The position numbers and the translations under genes are program-made. Under the pieces are notes generated by a model. The model searched no databases and was not told where the DNA came from. It was given only the letters and a program-made list of their open reading frames with translations. Positions 26,578 through 38,650 of a DNA stretch of 64,000 bases are shown here, piece after piece; the stretch's first letter is position 1, and every line of letters starts with the position of its first letter. This DNA comes from Phenylobacterium sp. (GTDB lineage: Bacteria > Pseudomonadota > Alphaproteobacteria > Caulobacterales > Caulobacteraceae): NCBI RefSeq assembly GCF_013822795.1, contig NZ_PNLB01000006.1:1-64000 (forward strand). Reading direction: 5' to 3'.

Positions 26578-29500
26578 CCGAGACGCCGAACGAGACCGCG
26601 GAGGCGCCGGCCGCGCCGAAGAAGAAGGCGCGCCGCCGGTGGGGGCTGGCCGTGTTCGCGGTCTGCGCGTTGCTTCTGACGCTGGCCGCTGCGGCGCTTC
26701 TGGCTGGGCGGTACGGCGCGCTGTCGCCTCAAGGACGCTCGATCATCGAGACGCGGGCGAACGGCCTCAAGGTCGGCCGCTTCGGCAGGCTCTATCTGGA
26801 AGGGCTGAGCGGCGACATCTGGCGTGATTTCAGCGTCCGGCGGGTGGTCATCCGCGACCCCAAGGGCGTGTGGATCGAGGGGCGCAATCTGCGCCTGACG
26901 TGGCGTTTCACGGACCTGCTTGATCGCCGCTTCCACGCCACCAGCGTGAGCGCCGAGCACCTGATCGTCTATCGCCGCCCGGTGAGCGAGCCGAAGCGGC
27001 CATCCGAGGGCATGCCAATCGACGTGGTCATTGATCGCGCCGTCGGGCGGGTCGAACTGATGCCTGAGTTGGCGCGGACCCGCGGGGTCTACGATGTCGA
27101 CGCGTCGATCGAACTCATGCGCCGCAATGGCGGACAGAAGGGGACGGTGAAGGCGGCGAGCGTGCTGCATCCGGGCGACCATCTCGACGCCCGGTTCGAT
27201 TTTGGCGGCGGCCGGCCCCTGATCCTGCAGGCCGATGCGCGTGAAGCCCAGGGCGGGGCTTTGGCTGGGGCTCTCGGGCTGGCGCCCGACCAGCCCTTCC
27301 TTCTTCACGTGAACGCCAGGGGCGAGGCCTCGACAGGCCGCTTCTCGGCGCTTGCCGAAAGCGGCGCCAGCCGGCCGGTGGACGCATCCGGCGTATGGGG
27401 ACCGGAAGGCGGATCAGCGCAGGGGCGCGTCGAACTCGCGGCCTCGACACATACCCAGGCGCTGGTGGCGCGGCTCGGGCCGCAGGTTCAGTTCGTGGTG
27501 ACGGGGCGCAAGGCCGAGCAGGGCTTGTTCGACCTGGAGGCCGATCTGACGTCGGAGAACGTCGTCGTCACCGCGAAGGGCAAGGCGAATCTGGGCGAGC
27601 GACGCACGGGCCCAAAGGGCGTGGCGCTGACCGCTTCGGCGCGGGAACTCTCCAAGGTCACCGGCGGCCCGTCCATGGGCCTTGGGCGCGTCGACGGCGT
27701 GCTGACCGGAAGGTTGGATGATCTGCGGTTCGTCGGCGGCGCGGACGTCGCGCGCGTAAAGCTCGGTGAATACGGTCTGGATCGGGTCTCTGGGCCGTTC
27801 GAGCTGACCCGCAAGGACAAGGTCCTGGCGCTCGAAGGGCGTCTCGCCGGAGCCGGCGGGCGTGGCACGGGGCTCGCGGCGGCCCTGCTGGGCGCGCGCC
27901 CCACCGCGGTCATTGACGCCGCCAGGCTGGCGGACGGCCGCTTGATGCTTCGCAAGGTCGAGGCGACCGGTGCGGGGCTGAAGGTCGACGCCAGCGGCGG
28001 CCGCAGCCTGCTGGGCGGGCTCAATTTCAAGGGGACGGCGGCCTTCTCGAACCTGGCGGCCGCCAGGGCGGGCGCAAGCGGCGCGCTCATGGCCGATTGG
28101 TCGGCCAGCCAGGGCGGGGCCGGCAAGCCTTGGGCGCTGAGCCTCGACGCCAAGGGCGAGCGGTTCGCGTCCGGCTTCTCGGAACTCGATCGCTTGCTGG
28201 GGACAACGCCCAGCCTGCACGCCCGGGCCGATGTCGCCGGTCGCAAGGTGTCGATCACGAGCGGGGCCCTCGACGGCGCGGCGATCAACGCCACCACCGC
28301 CGGGGTGCTGGATGAGGCGGGCGCAATGCGCTTCAAGCTCGATTGGTCGGCGACCGGGCCGTTCCGGGCGGGGCCGGTCGAGATCACCGGCAAGGCTAGC
28401 GGGACCGGCGCCATCACCGGGAGGCCTTCAGCGCCGCGCGCGGACCTGCTCGCTGACATCGAGGCCATTGATCTGCCTCGACTGCCGCTGAAGGCCGCCA
28501 AACTCACCTTGAGCTTCATGCGGGGATCAGGAGGCTCCAGCGGCGTTGTCGCCCTGACAGCCGCCAGCGAGTTCGGACCGGCGGCGGCGCGCTCGGCGTT
28601 CAGTTTCCCGCGGGGCGGCGTCGACCTCTCGGATCTGTCGGTAGACGCTGGAGGGCTGACCGCCAGCGGGGCGGTGTCGCTTCGCAAGGCGACGCCCTCG
28701 GCGGCCGACCTCAAGGTGCGGGTGGTCAAGGGCGCCTTTCTCGACGGCGGAGCTTTGACGGGCGCGGTGAAGATCGTTGACGCGGCCGGCGGGCCGCGCG
28801 CCACCCTGAACCTGACGGCCAGCGATGCGGTGCTTCCGGGCTCTCGCTTTGCGGTGCGCAGCGGCGCGGTCACCGCCGATGGGCCGCTCTCGCGCTTGCC
28901 GTACCAGGCCCGGCTACAGGGCGTTTCGGCCAGCGAACGCTGGCGACTGGACGGCGCCGGGACGCTGTCGGCCGAGGACCCGGGTTATGAACTCACGTTC
29001 GGCGGCGACGGAGCTTACGGCAGGCGCAACTTGAAGACTGTCGAGCCGGCGGTTCTTCGTTTCGGCGGCGCTGAGCGCAGCGCGCGCCTGCGTCTTGCGG
29101 CCACGGACGGCGGCCGCATCGACTTGGATGCGAGCCTTAAAAAGGACGCCGCCGAGATCCGCGCTCAAGTTCAGCAACTCGGGCTCGGTCTGATCAACTC
29201 CGATCTCACTGGACGCGCCGACGGCACGCTCGTCCTGACCGGCCAGGGTGGACGGTTGGGCGGGACGCTGGAAGCCAAGCTTGACGATGCACGGGGCAGG
29301 GGCTCGCCACGCGAACAGGGCCTGGACGGCGTGCTGAAGGCGAAGCTGTCGGAGGACACGCTCGAACTCGACGCGGCCGTCACCAACGAGCATGGGCTGC
29401 GGGCGAACGCCCAGGTCGTACTGCCGGCCGAGACCAGCGCCAGCCCGTTCCGGATCGCCATCGCCCGCACGCGGCCGATGCGCGGAACGTTCCTCGCCGA

Positions 29501-30752
29501 CGGTGAGATCAAGCCGCTGTGGGACCTGCTGGTCGGCGGCGAGCGGGAGCTGGCTGGCCACGTGCAGATGCAAGGCACGCTCAGTGGGACGTTGGCCGAT
29601 CCACGCGCCGTTGGTCAGGCCGAGGTCGACAAGGGGCGCTTCTCCGACGGCGCCACTGGCCTAGTTCTCACCGACGTTACGCTGCGTGCGAGCCTCGCCG
29701 ACAACGCGGTGAACATCGTCCAAGCGACTGGGGCGGACGGGCACGGCGGCTCGCTGGCCGGCTCGGGCCGGCTCAGCCTGCTGCGCAACGGGGCGTCGAC
29801 CTTCAAGCTGGACCTCAAGAACTTCCGGCTGATCGACAACGATCTGGCGACCGCCTCGGCGTCTGGGCAGGCGACTCTCGACCGGGCGGCGGACGGCAAG
29901 GTGCGTCTGGCCGGGGATCTCACCATCGATCGCGCCGACGTCGCCGCCAAGCTCACCGGCAGCTCTGGCGTGGTGAACATGGACGTCATCGAGATCAACA
30001 AGCCAGCCGATGTCTCCGGTTCGTTGCAGCCGGTGGAGCGTCGCGGGCTGGCGATGACGCTGGACGTCACGCTCAAGGCTCCGCGCCGGATCTATCTGCG
30101 TGGCAAGGGGCTGGACGTCGAGCTGTCGCTGGACGCCAAGGTCGGCGGCACCACGGCGCGACCGTCGCTGTCGGGCACGGCGCGTGTCGTGCGCGGCGAA
30201 TATGACTTCGCCGGCAAGCGTTTTGAGTTCGACGACCGGGGCGTGGTCTATTTGGCGACCTCGCCGCAGGCGATCCGCCTCGATCTTTCGGCGACGCGCG
30301 ACGATCCTTCGCTGACCGCCGTGGTGCGGATCCGCGGCACGGCGGCCAAGCCGGAGATCACGCTGACCTCGGTGCCGACCTTGCCCAATGACGAGGTCCT
30401 GTCGCAGGTGCTGTTCGGGCGTTCGGCGTCTCAGCTCTCGCCGCTCGAGGCCGCGCAGCTGGCCTCAGCCCTGTCGTCGCTCGCTGGCGGCGGCGGCTTC
30501 GACGTGGTCGGCAACCTGCGCACCTTCGCCGGCCTCGATCGGCTGTCGCTGGCGGGGGGCGATGAGTCCGGGGTCACGGTCTCGGGCGGCAAGTACCTGA
30601 CCGACGACGTCTACCTGGAGATCACCGGGGGCGGGCGCGACGGTCCGTCGGCGCAGGTGGAGTGGCGACTCGGGCGCAATCTGTCCATCCTCTCGAAGCT
30701 CGCCAGCCAGGGGGATGGCAAGCTCGCCGTTCGTTGGCGCAAGGACTACTGA
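26574..30752 (+). CDS. tamB: Translocation and assembly module subunit TamB
   Basis: A very large AsmA-like/DUF490 envelope protein (1392 residues) that bridges the two membranes and is implicated in outer-membrane protein insertion and phospholipid transport. A single N-terminal membrane anchor (about 24-46, LAVFAVCALLLTLAAAALLA) is followed by a long beta-taco region and the conserved C-terminal TamB domain (RGEYDFAGKRFEFDDRG; LTSVPTLPNDEVLSQVLFGR; final VRWRKDY). The TTG start overlaps the tamA stop codon (TTGA), so the two are made together. Length is within the usual 1200-1500. Confidence 0.94.
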   Translation: MTETPNETAEAPAAPKKKARRRWGLAVFAVCALLLTLAAAALLAGRYGALSPQGRSIIETRANGLKVGRFGRLYLEGLSGDIWRDFSVRRVVIRDPKGVWIEGRNLRLTWRFTDLLDRRFHATSVSAEHLIVYRRPVSEPKRPSEGMPIDVVIDRAVGRVELMPELARTRGVYDVDASIELMRRNGGQKGTVKAASVLHPGDHLDARFDFGGGRPLILQADAREAQGGALAGALGLAPDQPFLLHVNARGEASTGRFSALAESGASRPVDASGVWGPEGGSAQGRVELAASTHTQALVARLGPQVQFVVTGRKAEQGLFDLEADLTSENVVVTAKGKANLGERRTGPKGVALTASARELSKVTGGPSMGLGRVDGVLTGRLDDLRFVGGADVARVKLGEYGLDRVSGPFELTRKDKVLALEGRLAGAGGRGTGLAAALLGARPTAVIDAARLADGRLMLRKVEATGAGLKVDASGGRSLLGGLNFKGTAAFSNLAAARAGASGALMADWSASQGGAGKPWALSLDAKGERFASGFSELDRLLGTTPSLHARADVAGRKVSITSGALDGAAINATTAGVLDEAGAMRFKLDWSATGPFRAGPVEITGKASGTGAITGRPSAPRADLLADIEAIDLPRLPLKAAKLTLSFMRGSGGSSGVVALTAASEFGPAAARSAFSFPRGGVDLSDLSVDAGGLTASGAVSLRKATPSAADLKVRVVKGAFLDGGALTGAVKIVDAAGGPRATLNLTASDAVLPGSRFAVRSGAVTADGPLSRLPYQARLQGVSASERWRLDGAGTLSAEDPGYELTFGGDGAYGRRNLKTVEPAVLRFGGAERSARLRLAATDGGRIDLDASLKKDAAEIRAQVQQLGLGLINSDLTGRADGTLVLTGQGGRLGGTLEAKLDDARGRGSPREQGLDGVLKAKLSEDTLELDAAVTNEHGLRANAQVVLPAETSASPFRIAIARTRPMRGTFLADGEIKPLWDLLVGGERELAGHVQMQGTLSGTLADPRAVGQAEVDKGRFSDGATGLVLTDVTLRASLADNAVNIVQATGADGHGGSLAGSGRLSLLRNGASTFKLDLKNFRLIDNDLATASASGQATLDRAADGKVRLAGDLTIDRADVAAKLTGSSGVVNMDVIEINKPADVSGSLQPVERRGLAMTLDVTLKAPRRIYLRGKGLDVELSLDAKVGGTTARPSLSGTARVVRGEYDFAGKRFEFDDRGVVYLATSPQAIRLDLSATRDDPSLTAVVRIRGTAAKPEITLTSVPTLPNDEVLSQVLFGRSASQLSPLEAAQLASALSSLAGGGGFDVVGNLRTFAGLDRLSLAGGDESGVTVSGGKYLTDDVYLEITGGGRDGPSAQVEWRLGRNLSILSKLASQGDGKLAVRWRKDY

Positions 30753-30754
30753 CG

Positions 30755-31129
30755 ATGCGACGGCTCATTGCGGCTCTGTTGACGCCCTTGTTGTTGAGCG
30801 CCTGCGAGAAGCCGCTTACCGCCCCGAGCAACCCGGGGGTGTGCTGGCGCATGGTGGAGGGCATGAACGGTAAGCCGGACTTCCGCCCGATCGCGCCGAA
30901 CATCGACACGCTCGAGAACTGCGCCGTCCGGCTCGAGGGCATGCGGATGACGAGCGGTCTGCCGATGACAGGCGCCTTTCAAGGCCGCTTCATCTACGTC
31001 ACCGACGAGGAGATCGGCGCAGCCTCCGGCCCCAAGGCCCAGCGCTACCGCGTGTTCACGCCGGCCCAGCGGGCGGAGATCCAGAAGGGCATCCAGACGC
31101 TGCTGGATCGTGAGAAGGCCGGCGGCTAG
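30755..31129 (+). CDS. Small lipoprotein, paralogue of the one at 5176
   Basis: A 124-residue lipoprotein (MRRLIAALLTPLLLSAC, Cys at 17). The mature part shares with the 5176-5565 protein the series G-x-CW, TLE-x-CA-xx-LE-x-MR and TGA-xx-G-x-FI, then diverges into a C-terminal helix (TPAQRAEIQKGI). It starts two bases after tamB, so it is likely the third gene of the tamAB operon, which would give it a link to outer-membrane assembly; that link is inference from position. The last four bases overlap the convergent phhA. Confidence 0.78.
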   Translation: MRRLIAALLTPLLLSACEKPLTAPSNPGVCWRMVEGMNGKPDFRPIAPNIDTLENCAVRLEGMRMTSGLPMTGAFQGRFIYVTDEEIGAASGPKAQRYRVFTPAQRAEIQKGIQTLLDREKAGG

Positions 31130-32001
31130 CCGGCCGCTAGCCGACCGCCGCGCTGGGCGTAGGTCTGCGTGCCGCAGGTGAAGATGCGGTCGCCCGGGGA
31201 CATCGTATCGATTGCGATGTCCGGCTGACCTTCCAGTCGTGCGTAGATGGCCGAGAAGTCGGCCAGCGTGGATTCTCGCAAGGCCCTCAGCGATGGAATG
31301 ACGAAGTAAACCTGCTGGAAGTCGTCGATCCGATAGGGCGTGCGCATCACCCGTTCGAGGTCGAAGCCGATCCGGTTGGGGGAGGGATCGTCGAGCGCAA
31401 AAATCGATTCCGCGCGGCTCGAGACGATGCCGGCTCCATAGATCCTCAGGCCCTGCGGGGTCTCCATCAGCCCAAACTCGACCGTGTACCAGTAGAGGCG
31501 CGCCAGATTGTGTAACTGGCCGCGGCCGAGCGCGCGCAAGCCGCCCTCGCCATAGGCTTGCATGTAGTCGGCGAAGATCGGGTCGGTCAGCATCGGCACA
31601 TGGCCGAACACGTCATGGAACACGTCGGGCTCTTGGAGATAGTCGAGCTCGTGCGGCTGCCGGATGAAGCGTCCCGCCGGGAAGCGGCGGTTGGCCAGGT
31701 GATCGAAGAAGATCGCGTCAGGCACCAGGCCGGGCACGGCGACCACCGACCAGCCGGTCAGTTTGCGCAGTTCCTCATTGATGCGTTCAAACTCGGGAAT
31801 ACCGCCGCGATGTAGGTCCAGAGCGTCCAGACCCTTCAGGAAGGCGTCGCAGGCGCGGCCGGGCAACAGCTGGGACTGGCGCTCATAGAGCGTCATCCAG
31901 ACCTGGTGCTCAGCCTGGCTGTAGCTCGCCCAGTCCTGATCGATGGTCCAATCGGCCCGGGCTCCGGGCGGCGGGGTGGTGTTGATACCGTCTGCGCTCA
32001 T
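31126..32001 (-). CDS. phhA: Phenylalanine-4-hydroxylase
   Basis: This iron- and tetrahydropterin-dependent enzyme hydroxylates L-phenylalanine to L-tyrosine, the entry step of phenylalanine catabolism. The 291-residue product is the single-domain bacterial form without the regulatory ACT domain. The iron ligands are His129 and His134 in VFHDVFGHVP and Glu175 in YWYTVEFGL. RFIRQPHELDYLQEPD and the YGAGIVSS loop are typical for the family. No dehydratase or other catabolic gene is adjacent. Convergent with the tamB-linked lipoprotein gene. Confidence 0.95.
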   Translation of the reverse strand: MSADGINTTPPPGARADWTIDQDWASYSQAEHQVWMTLYERQSQLLPGRACDAFLKGLDALDLHRGGIPEFERINEELRKLTGWSVVAVPGLVPDAIFFDHLANRRFPAGRFIRQPHELDYLQEPDVFHDVFGHVPMLTDPIFADYMQAYGEGGLRALGRGQLHNLARLYWYTVEFGLMETPQGLRIYGAGIVSSRAESIFALDDPSPNRIGFDLERVMRTPYRIDDFQQVYFVIPSLRALRESTLADFSAIYARLEGQPDIAIDTMSPGDRIFTCGTQTYAQRGGRLAAG

Positions 32002-32103
32002 GGCGGTAGAATGAGCGCGTCGCCCGGAAACTTCCGTTCGAACTGTGCCTGAAAATCAGGGTTCGGCGGATAAAGATTGCGTCGGAGCGCCCTTGCCGGG
32101 TCG

Positions 32104-32490
32104 TTAGTGGCTGATCCGCGGGCGCAGCACGTAGTGGCCTTGTTCGAAGGATTCGAAGATCAGCGCAGCTTGCGGGTGCCCGACCGGTTCGCCGCTGTCG
32201 TCGGGCATAAGGTTCTGTTCCGAGACATAGGCGACGTAGGCGTTCTCGTCGTTTTCAGCCAGCAGGTGGTAGAACGGCTGATCCTTGCGGGGGCGGATTT
32301 CCTCGGGGATCGACAGCCACCACTGCTCGGTGTTGGCGAACGTCGGATCGACGTCGAAGATCACGCCGCGGAACGGGTAGTGCCGATGGCGGACGACCTG
32401 TCCGATGGCGTACTTGGCCAGACGTGCTTCGGTGAGCACCGTCGGGGGCGCCACCAAGTCTCGTCCGCTTTTTTCGATTCGAGCGTCCAT
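32104..32490 (-). CDS. hspQ: Heat shock protein HspQ
   Basis: A 128-residue HspQ/YccV-like protein. In E. coli HspQ promotes degradation of some Lon substrates. Family features are YAIGQVVRHRHYPFRGVIFDVDP, NTEQWWLSIPEE, RPRKDQPFYHLLAEN and YVSEQNL. The N-terminal 25 residues (MDARIEKSGRDLVAPPTV) are an extension not in the E. coli protein (105 residues); a shorter start is possible but no in-frame ATG is near the domain border. It is monocistronic, divergent from the Ppx/GppA gene. Confidence 0.9.
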   Translation of the reverse strand: MDARIEKSGRDLVAPPTVLTEARLAKYAIGQVVRHRHYPFRGVIFDVDPTFANTEQWWLSIPEEIRPRKDQPFYHLLAENDENAYVAYVSEQNLMPDDSGEPVGHPQAALIFESFEQGHYVLRPRISH

Positions 32491-32648
32491 AAAACCGACT
32501 CTAGACCCCGGCGCCTAACTGGGAGGTGAACGTACTGCTCATCGTTCGCCGCGCAAGTGCGCGCCTTCCGAGAGGCGAACCGCCTTGCTACAGTCGCCTG
32601 TGAAACGAGGCGTCGGCGTCGGCGCCTGCTAGGGACGGATGTCGGTCC

Positions 32649-32732
32649 ATGAGGGTGGCGCTGTTGAGCACGTTCGGGCCGAACGTGTTCCAAGGCCTTG
32701 AAGCGCAAGCGTTTTGGTCGCCGTTCCGGTGA
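32649..32732 (+). CDS. Possible 27-codon upstream ORF before the Ppx/GppA gene
   Basis: An ATG-started frame of 27 codons (begins MRVALLSTFGP, ends WSPFR) ends in TGA at 32730-32732, overlapping the GTG start at 32729 of the Ppx/GppA gene as GTGA. That is the arrangement of a translationally coupled leader. The ribosome site is weak (GGACGGA, 10 or more bases upstream) and no similarity is known, so it may be chance. Confidence 0.25.
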   Translation: MRVALLSTFGPNVFQGLEAQAFWSPFR

Positions 32733-33859
32733 CCGCGACGCTTGATCGGATAGCGGAGGGCGCAGCCCGCAAGGGCCCAGTCGCGTCGTCGGCGGATTCG
32801 CAGTGCTATGGCGCGCTCGATCTGGGTACGAACAATTGCCGCCTGCTCATCGCAACCCCTATGGGGCGAGGATTTCGCGTCGTAGAGGCGTATTCGAGGA
32901 TTGTTCGCCTCGGCGAGGGGCTGTCGCAGACGGGGCGACTATCTGACGCAGCCATGGAGCGCGCCCTGGCCGCTCTCAAGGTCAGCGCCGAAAAGGTTCG
33001 TCGCCGCAAGGTGATCAAGCTCAAGGCGATCGCCACCCAGGCCTGCCGCGCCGCCGAGAACGGCAAGGAGTTCGTCGCTCGCGTCGCCGCTGAAACCGGG
33101 CTGAACCTGCAGATCATCACCCCGCGCGAGGAAGCGCATCTGTCGGTGGCGGGATGCCTGAACCTGCTCGACCGCCAGGCGCAGGCGGCGCTAGTGGTCG
33201 ACGTCGGCGGCGGATCGACGGAGCTCTCCTGGGTCGACCTGACCGCCGGCGGCCTGGAGACCGAGCTCGGGAAGTTTTCGGCCTCGCAGCTGCCGATCAA
33301 GGCGTGGCTGTCGATTCCCATCGGCGTCGTCACCTTGGCGGAGCGATTCCCGGAGGGGGAGCGTGCGACCGAGGCGTGGTTCCGGGCCATGGTTGACGCG
33401 GTGAAGGGGGAGCTTGCCGAGTTCCGGCACGCCGACGACCTGCGGCCGGTGTTCGACGCCGGCGCGGCCCATCTGGTCGGCACCTCCGGGGCGATCACCA
33501 GCCTGGCGGGGATGCACCTGGGCCTTCGCCGCTATGACCGCAGCGTCGTCGACGGGATCTGGATGAGCCGGACGCAGTGCGACGCCGCCGCCCAGATGCT
33601 GTTGCAACTGAGCCCGCAGGAGCGCGCGGGCCAGCCCTGCATTGGGCCCGACCGCGCAGATCTGGTGTTGGCCGGCGCTGCAATTCTCCAAGCGGTGCAG
33701 GAACTGTGGCCCTGCACGCGGGTCCGCGTCGCCGATCGCGGTCTGCGCGAAGGCATCCTGATGTCGCTGATGTCGGGGGCCGGAAAGCGCAAACGTCGTC
33801 GTCGGCGGCGGCGCGGGCGTGGATCGGGCGCCGGTTCCGCTGTAAACGCCTCGGAATGA
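32729..33859 (+). CDS. Ppx/GppA family exopolyphosphatase / guanosine pentaphosphatase
   Basis: An actin-fold phosphatase acting on polyphosphate or pppGpp. The phosphate loops are seen as GALDLGTNNCRLLIA (phosphate-1), AIATQACRAAENG, VVDVGGGSTELSW (phosphate-2) and GTSGAITSLAG. It is the short form (about 375 residues) lacking the C-terminal HD domain of E. coli Ppx/GppA. The C-terminus ends in a strongly basic tail, [16 protein letters not shown]. Start is uncertain: TTG at 32714 and GTG at 32729 are in frame, after a stop at 32699. The stop codon overlaps the rlmE ATG (ATGA). Confidence 0.9.
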   Translation: MTATLDRIAEGAARKGPVASSADSQCYGALDLGTNNCRLLIATPMGRGFRVVEAYSRIVRLGEGLSQTGRLSDAAMERALAALKVSAEKVRRRKVIKLKAIATQACRAAENGKEFVARVAAETGLNLQIITPREEAHLSVAGCLNLLDRQAQAALVVDVGGGSTELSWVDLTAGGLETELGKFSASQLPIKAWLSIPIGVVTLAERFPEGERATEAWFRAMVDAVKGELAEFRHADDLRPVFDAGAAHLVGTSGAITSLAGMHLGLRRYDRSVVDGIWMSRTQCDAAAQMLLQLSPQERAGQPCIGPDRADLVLAGAAILQAVQELWPCTRVRVADRGLREGILMSLMSGAGKRKRRRRRRRGRGSGAGSAVNASE

Positions 33860-34560
33860 GCGAACCTCCCCGCAAGCGTATGGTCAAGCCGCCGTCAGGC
33901 GGACTGGAAGAGGGCCGGGGCAAGCCTGCCCGCCTGAAGACAGCAAAGGACCGCACGCCTTCGCAGCAGGCCTGGCTGAACCGTCAGATCAACGACCCCT
34001 TCTCGGCTAAGGCCCGGGCGCATGGCTATCGCAGCCGCGCGGCCTACAAGATGACCGAGCTCGACGACCGGCTGAAGCTGTTGAAGCCGGGGGCGCGGGT
34101 CATCGACCTGGGCCTCGCGCCGGGCGGTTGGACTCAGGTGGCCATCGAGCGCGGCGTCACCAACATCGTCGGGGTCGACCTGCTCCCCGTCGACCCGCTG
34201 CCGCCGGCCCACATCCTGGAAATGGACTTCACCGATCCAGAGTGCGGCCCCAAGCTCATCGAACTACTGGGCGGCCTGCCAGACGTGGTGCTGTCGGACA
34301 TGGCGCCCAATACGGTCGGTCACAAGCGCACCGACCACTTGCGGATCATGGGCCTGATCGAGGCCGCCGCCGATTTTGCGATCAGCGTCCTGCGGCCCGG
34401 TGGAGCGTTTGTCGCCAAGGCGTTCCAGGGGGGCGAGACGGCCGATGTGATCGCCAATCTCAAGCGCCACTTCACCGACGTCAGGAACATCAAGCCCAAG
34501 GCCAGCCGGGCCGACAGCTCCGAGGTCTATCTCGTGGCCACGGGCTTTAAGGGGAACTGA
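33856..34560 (+). CDS. rlmE: 23S rRNA 2'-O-ribose U2552 methyltransferase
   Basis: RlmE (FtsJ/RrmJ) methylates the 2'-OH of U2552 in the ribosomal A-loop, a late large-subunit maturation step. The 234-residue product has a basic N-terminal extension (about 45 residues), then SRAAYKMTELDDRLKLL with the first catalytic Lys, the S-adenosylmethionine motif VIDLGLAPGGWTQVA, the catalytic Asp in LSDMAPNTVGHK and Lys in FVAKAFQGGE, and Glu near the end (SSEVYLVA), giving the K-D-K-E tetrad. It overlaps the Ppx/GppA stop codon by four bases. Confidence 0.95.
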   Translation: MSEPPRKRMVKPPSGGLEEGRGKPARLKTAKDRTPSQQAWLNRQINDPFSAKARAHGYRSRAAYKMTELDDRLKLLKPGARVIDLGLAPGGWTQVAIERGVTNIVGVDLLPVDPLPPAHILEMDFTDPECGPKLIELLGGLPDVVLSDMAPNTVGHKRTDHLRIMGLIEAAADFAISVLRPGGAFVAKAFQGGETADVIANLKRHFTDVRNIKPKASRADSSEVYLVATGFKGN

Positions 34561-34566
34561 GGGCGC

Positions 34567-35457
34567 TCAGTTGGGCGGGGGCGTCGTCTTGGCGCCCTCC
34601 GCAATCAACCAAGCCCTGAACTGATCCAGCGCCCTGCTGCTGACGCCCGGCGCGGCGAGCAGCGCAAAGGCGCTTTCGGCCTTCCGAAACCCGAACGGCG
34701 CGACGAGGCGGCCGGCGCGAACGTAGTCGGCCACCAACGGCCAGGGCATCACCGCCACGCCCAGGCCGGCGATTGCAGCGTCCAGCGCAAAGTGCAGATG
34801 GGCGAACGGCTGCTCAGGGCCCGGCGGCAACTCGACCCCGGCCAAGGCCGCCCAGATCGCCCAGCCTTGCGGATGCGTCTGCGCCATCAGCCGCGGCGCC
34901 TTCAGCGCGTCGGCGCTGAAGCGTTCGGCCAGCCCGGGCGACATCACGACGCCGAGGTGGCTCTGAATGAGCGAAGTCGCCCCGGCCTCAGCCAGCCGGC
35001 TGCTTGGCACGATACGCACCACCGCATGGGCGCCGCGATACGAGGTGGCGTGCGACGGCAGTTCGGCGAGCTGCAGGTTCACGTTCGGATGCGCAGTGGT
35101 AAAGCCGCCGAGCCTTGGAATAAGCCACTTCACGGAGACGCTGGCATTGACCGCAATGAGCAGGTCTTCGCCGCCGGATCGCACGTGACGCACCGCCTGG
35201 GCGATCTGATCGAATGCGCCGGTGAGTGCAGGCAAGAGATCGCGGCCAGCCTGGGTCAGCTCTAGCCGATGCTTCGGGCCGGTGAACAGCCGAACGCCCA
35301 GCGCTTCTTCAAGCGCCTTGACCTGCCGGCTCACCGCGCTGTGGGTGACGTGCAGCTCCTCGGCCGCCAGCGTGGCGCGGCCGGTCCGCGCCATAGCCTC
35401 GAACGCCCGAAGTGCGTTGAGCGACGGCATGGCGCTGGATGTGAGATTTTCGAACAT
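34567..35457 (-). CDS. LysR-type transcriptional regulator, GcvA-like
   Basis: A 296-residue LysR regulator. The N-terminal winged helix-turn-helix is seen in SLNALRAFEAMARTGRATLA and ELHVTHSAVSRQVKALEEAL; the rest is a periplasmic-binding-like effector domain (IAVNASVSVKWLIPRLGGF). The PSLNALRAFE start resembles the GcvA subgroup. ATG at 35457 and ATG at 35430 are both possible; neither has a good ribosome site. It is divergent from an MFS transporter gene with only 54 bases between, so it most likely controls that gene. Confidence 0.88.
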   Translation of the reverse strand: MFENLTSSAMPSLNALRAFEAMARTGRATLAAEELHVTHSAVSRQVKALEEALGVRLFTGPKHRLELTQAGRDLLPALTGAFDQIAQAVRHVRSGGEDLLIAVNASVSVKWLIPRLGGFTTAHPNVNLQLAELPSHATSYRGAHAVVRIVPSSRLAEAGATSLIQSHLGVVMSPGLAERFSADALKAPRLMAQTHPQGWAIWAALAGVELPPGPEQPFAHLHFALDAAIAGLGVAVMPWPLVADYVRAGRLVAPFGFRKAESAFALLAAPGVSSRALDQFRAWLIAEGAKTTPPPN

Positions 35458-35511
35458 TTAGCGTCAAATATATCGTTTTCCTCAAAGCGCCAATTGCCTC
35501 AGAAGCTCGCC

Positions 35512-38239
<2,728 letters not shown>

Positions 38240-38240
<1 letters not shown>

Positions 38241-38635
38241 TGACCATGGCCGTCGAACTGAAGCTGCTGGGGGTGGCCGTGATCATCGGCGTCGTCCAGT
38301 TGCTCTGGGCGGCGGTCGCGGCTCGGGGCCAGCAAGGCCTGGAATGGGGCAGGGGCCCGCGTGACGAGCCCCGGCCGCTTTCCGGAAACGCCGCGCGGCT
38401 GGAGCGTTCGTTCTCCAACTTCATGGAGACGTTTCCGCTTCACGCTGCGGCGGTGGTCGTGGCGTACCTCGCGGCTAGGCTTGGCGATCTGACGATGTGG
38501 GGCTCGCTGCTCTATGTCGTCGCCCGCGCCCTGCATCCGGTCGCCTACATCCTCGCCGTTCCCTTCGTGCGCAGCCTGGTCTGGTTCGTTGGGTTCGGCG
38601 GCACTTTGGCGGTCGTGGCCGCCATCTTCCTCTGA
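38240..38635 (+). CDS. MAPEG family membrane protein
   Basis: A 131-residue integral membrane protein with four hydrophobic helices and the MAPEG features GPRDEPRPLSGNAARLERSFSN and NFMETFPLHAA (Arg/Glu motif around helix 2). Family members include glutathione-dependent eicosanoid enzymes in eukaryotes; bacterial ones are mostly uncharacterised. The ATG overlaps the guaB stop codon by one base. Its place between guaB and guaA is probably transcriptional convenience, not a role in GMP synthesis. Confidence 0.85.
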
Positions 38636-38650
38636 CTATGAGAACAGCCC

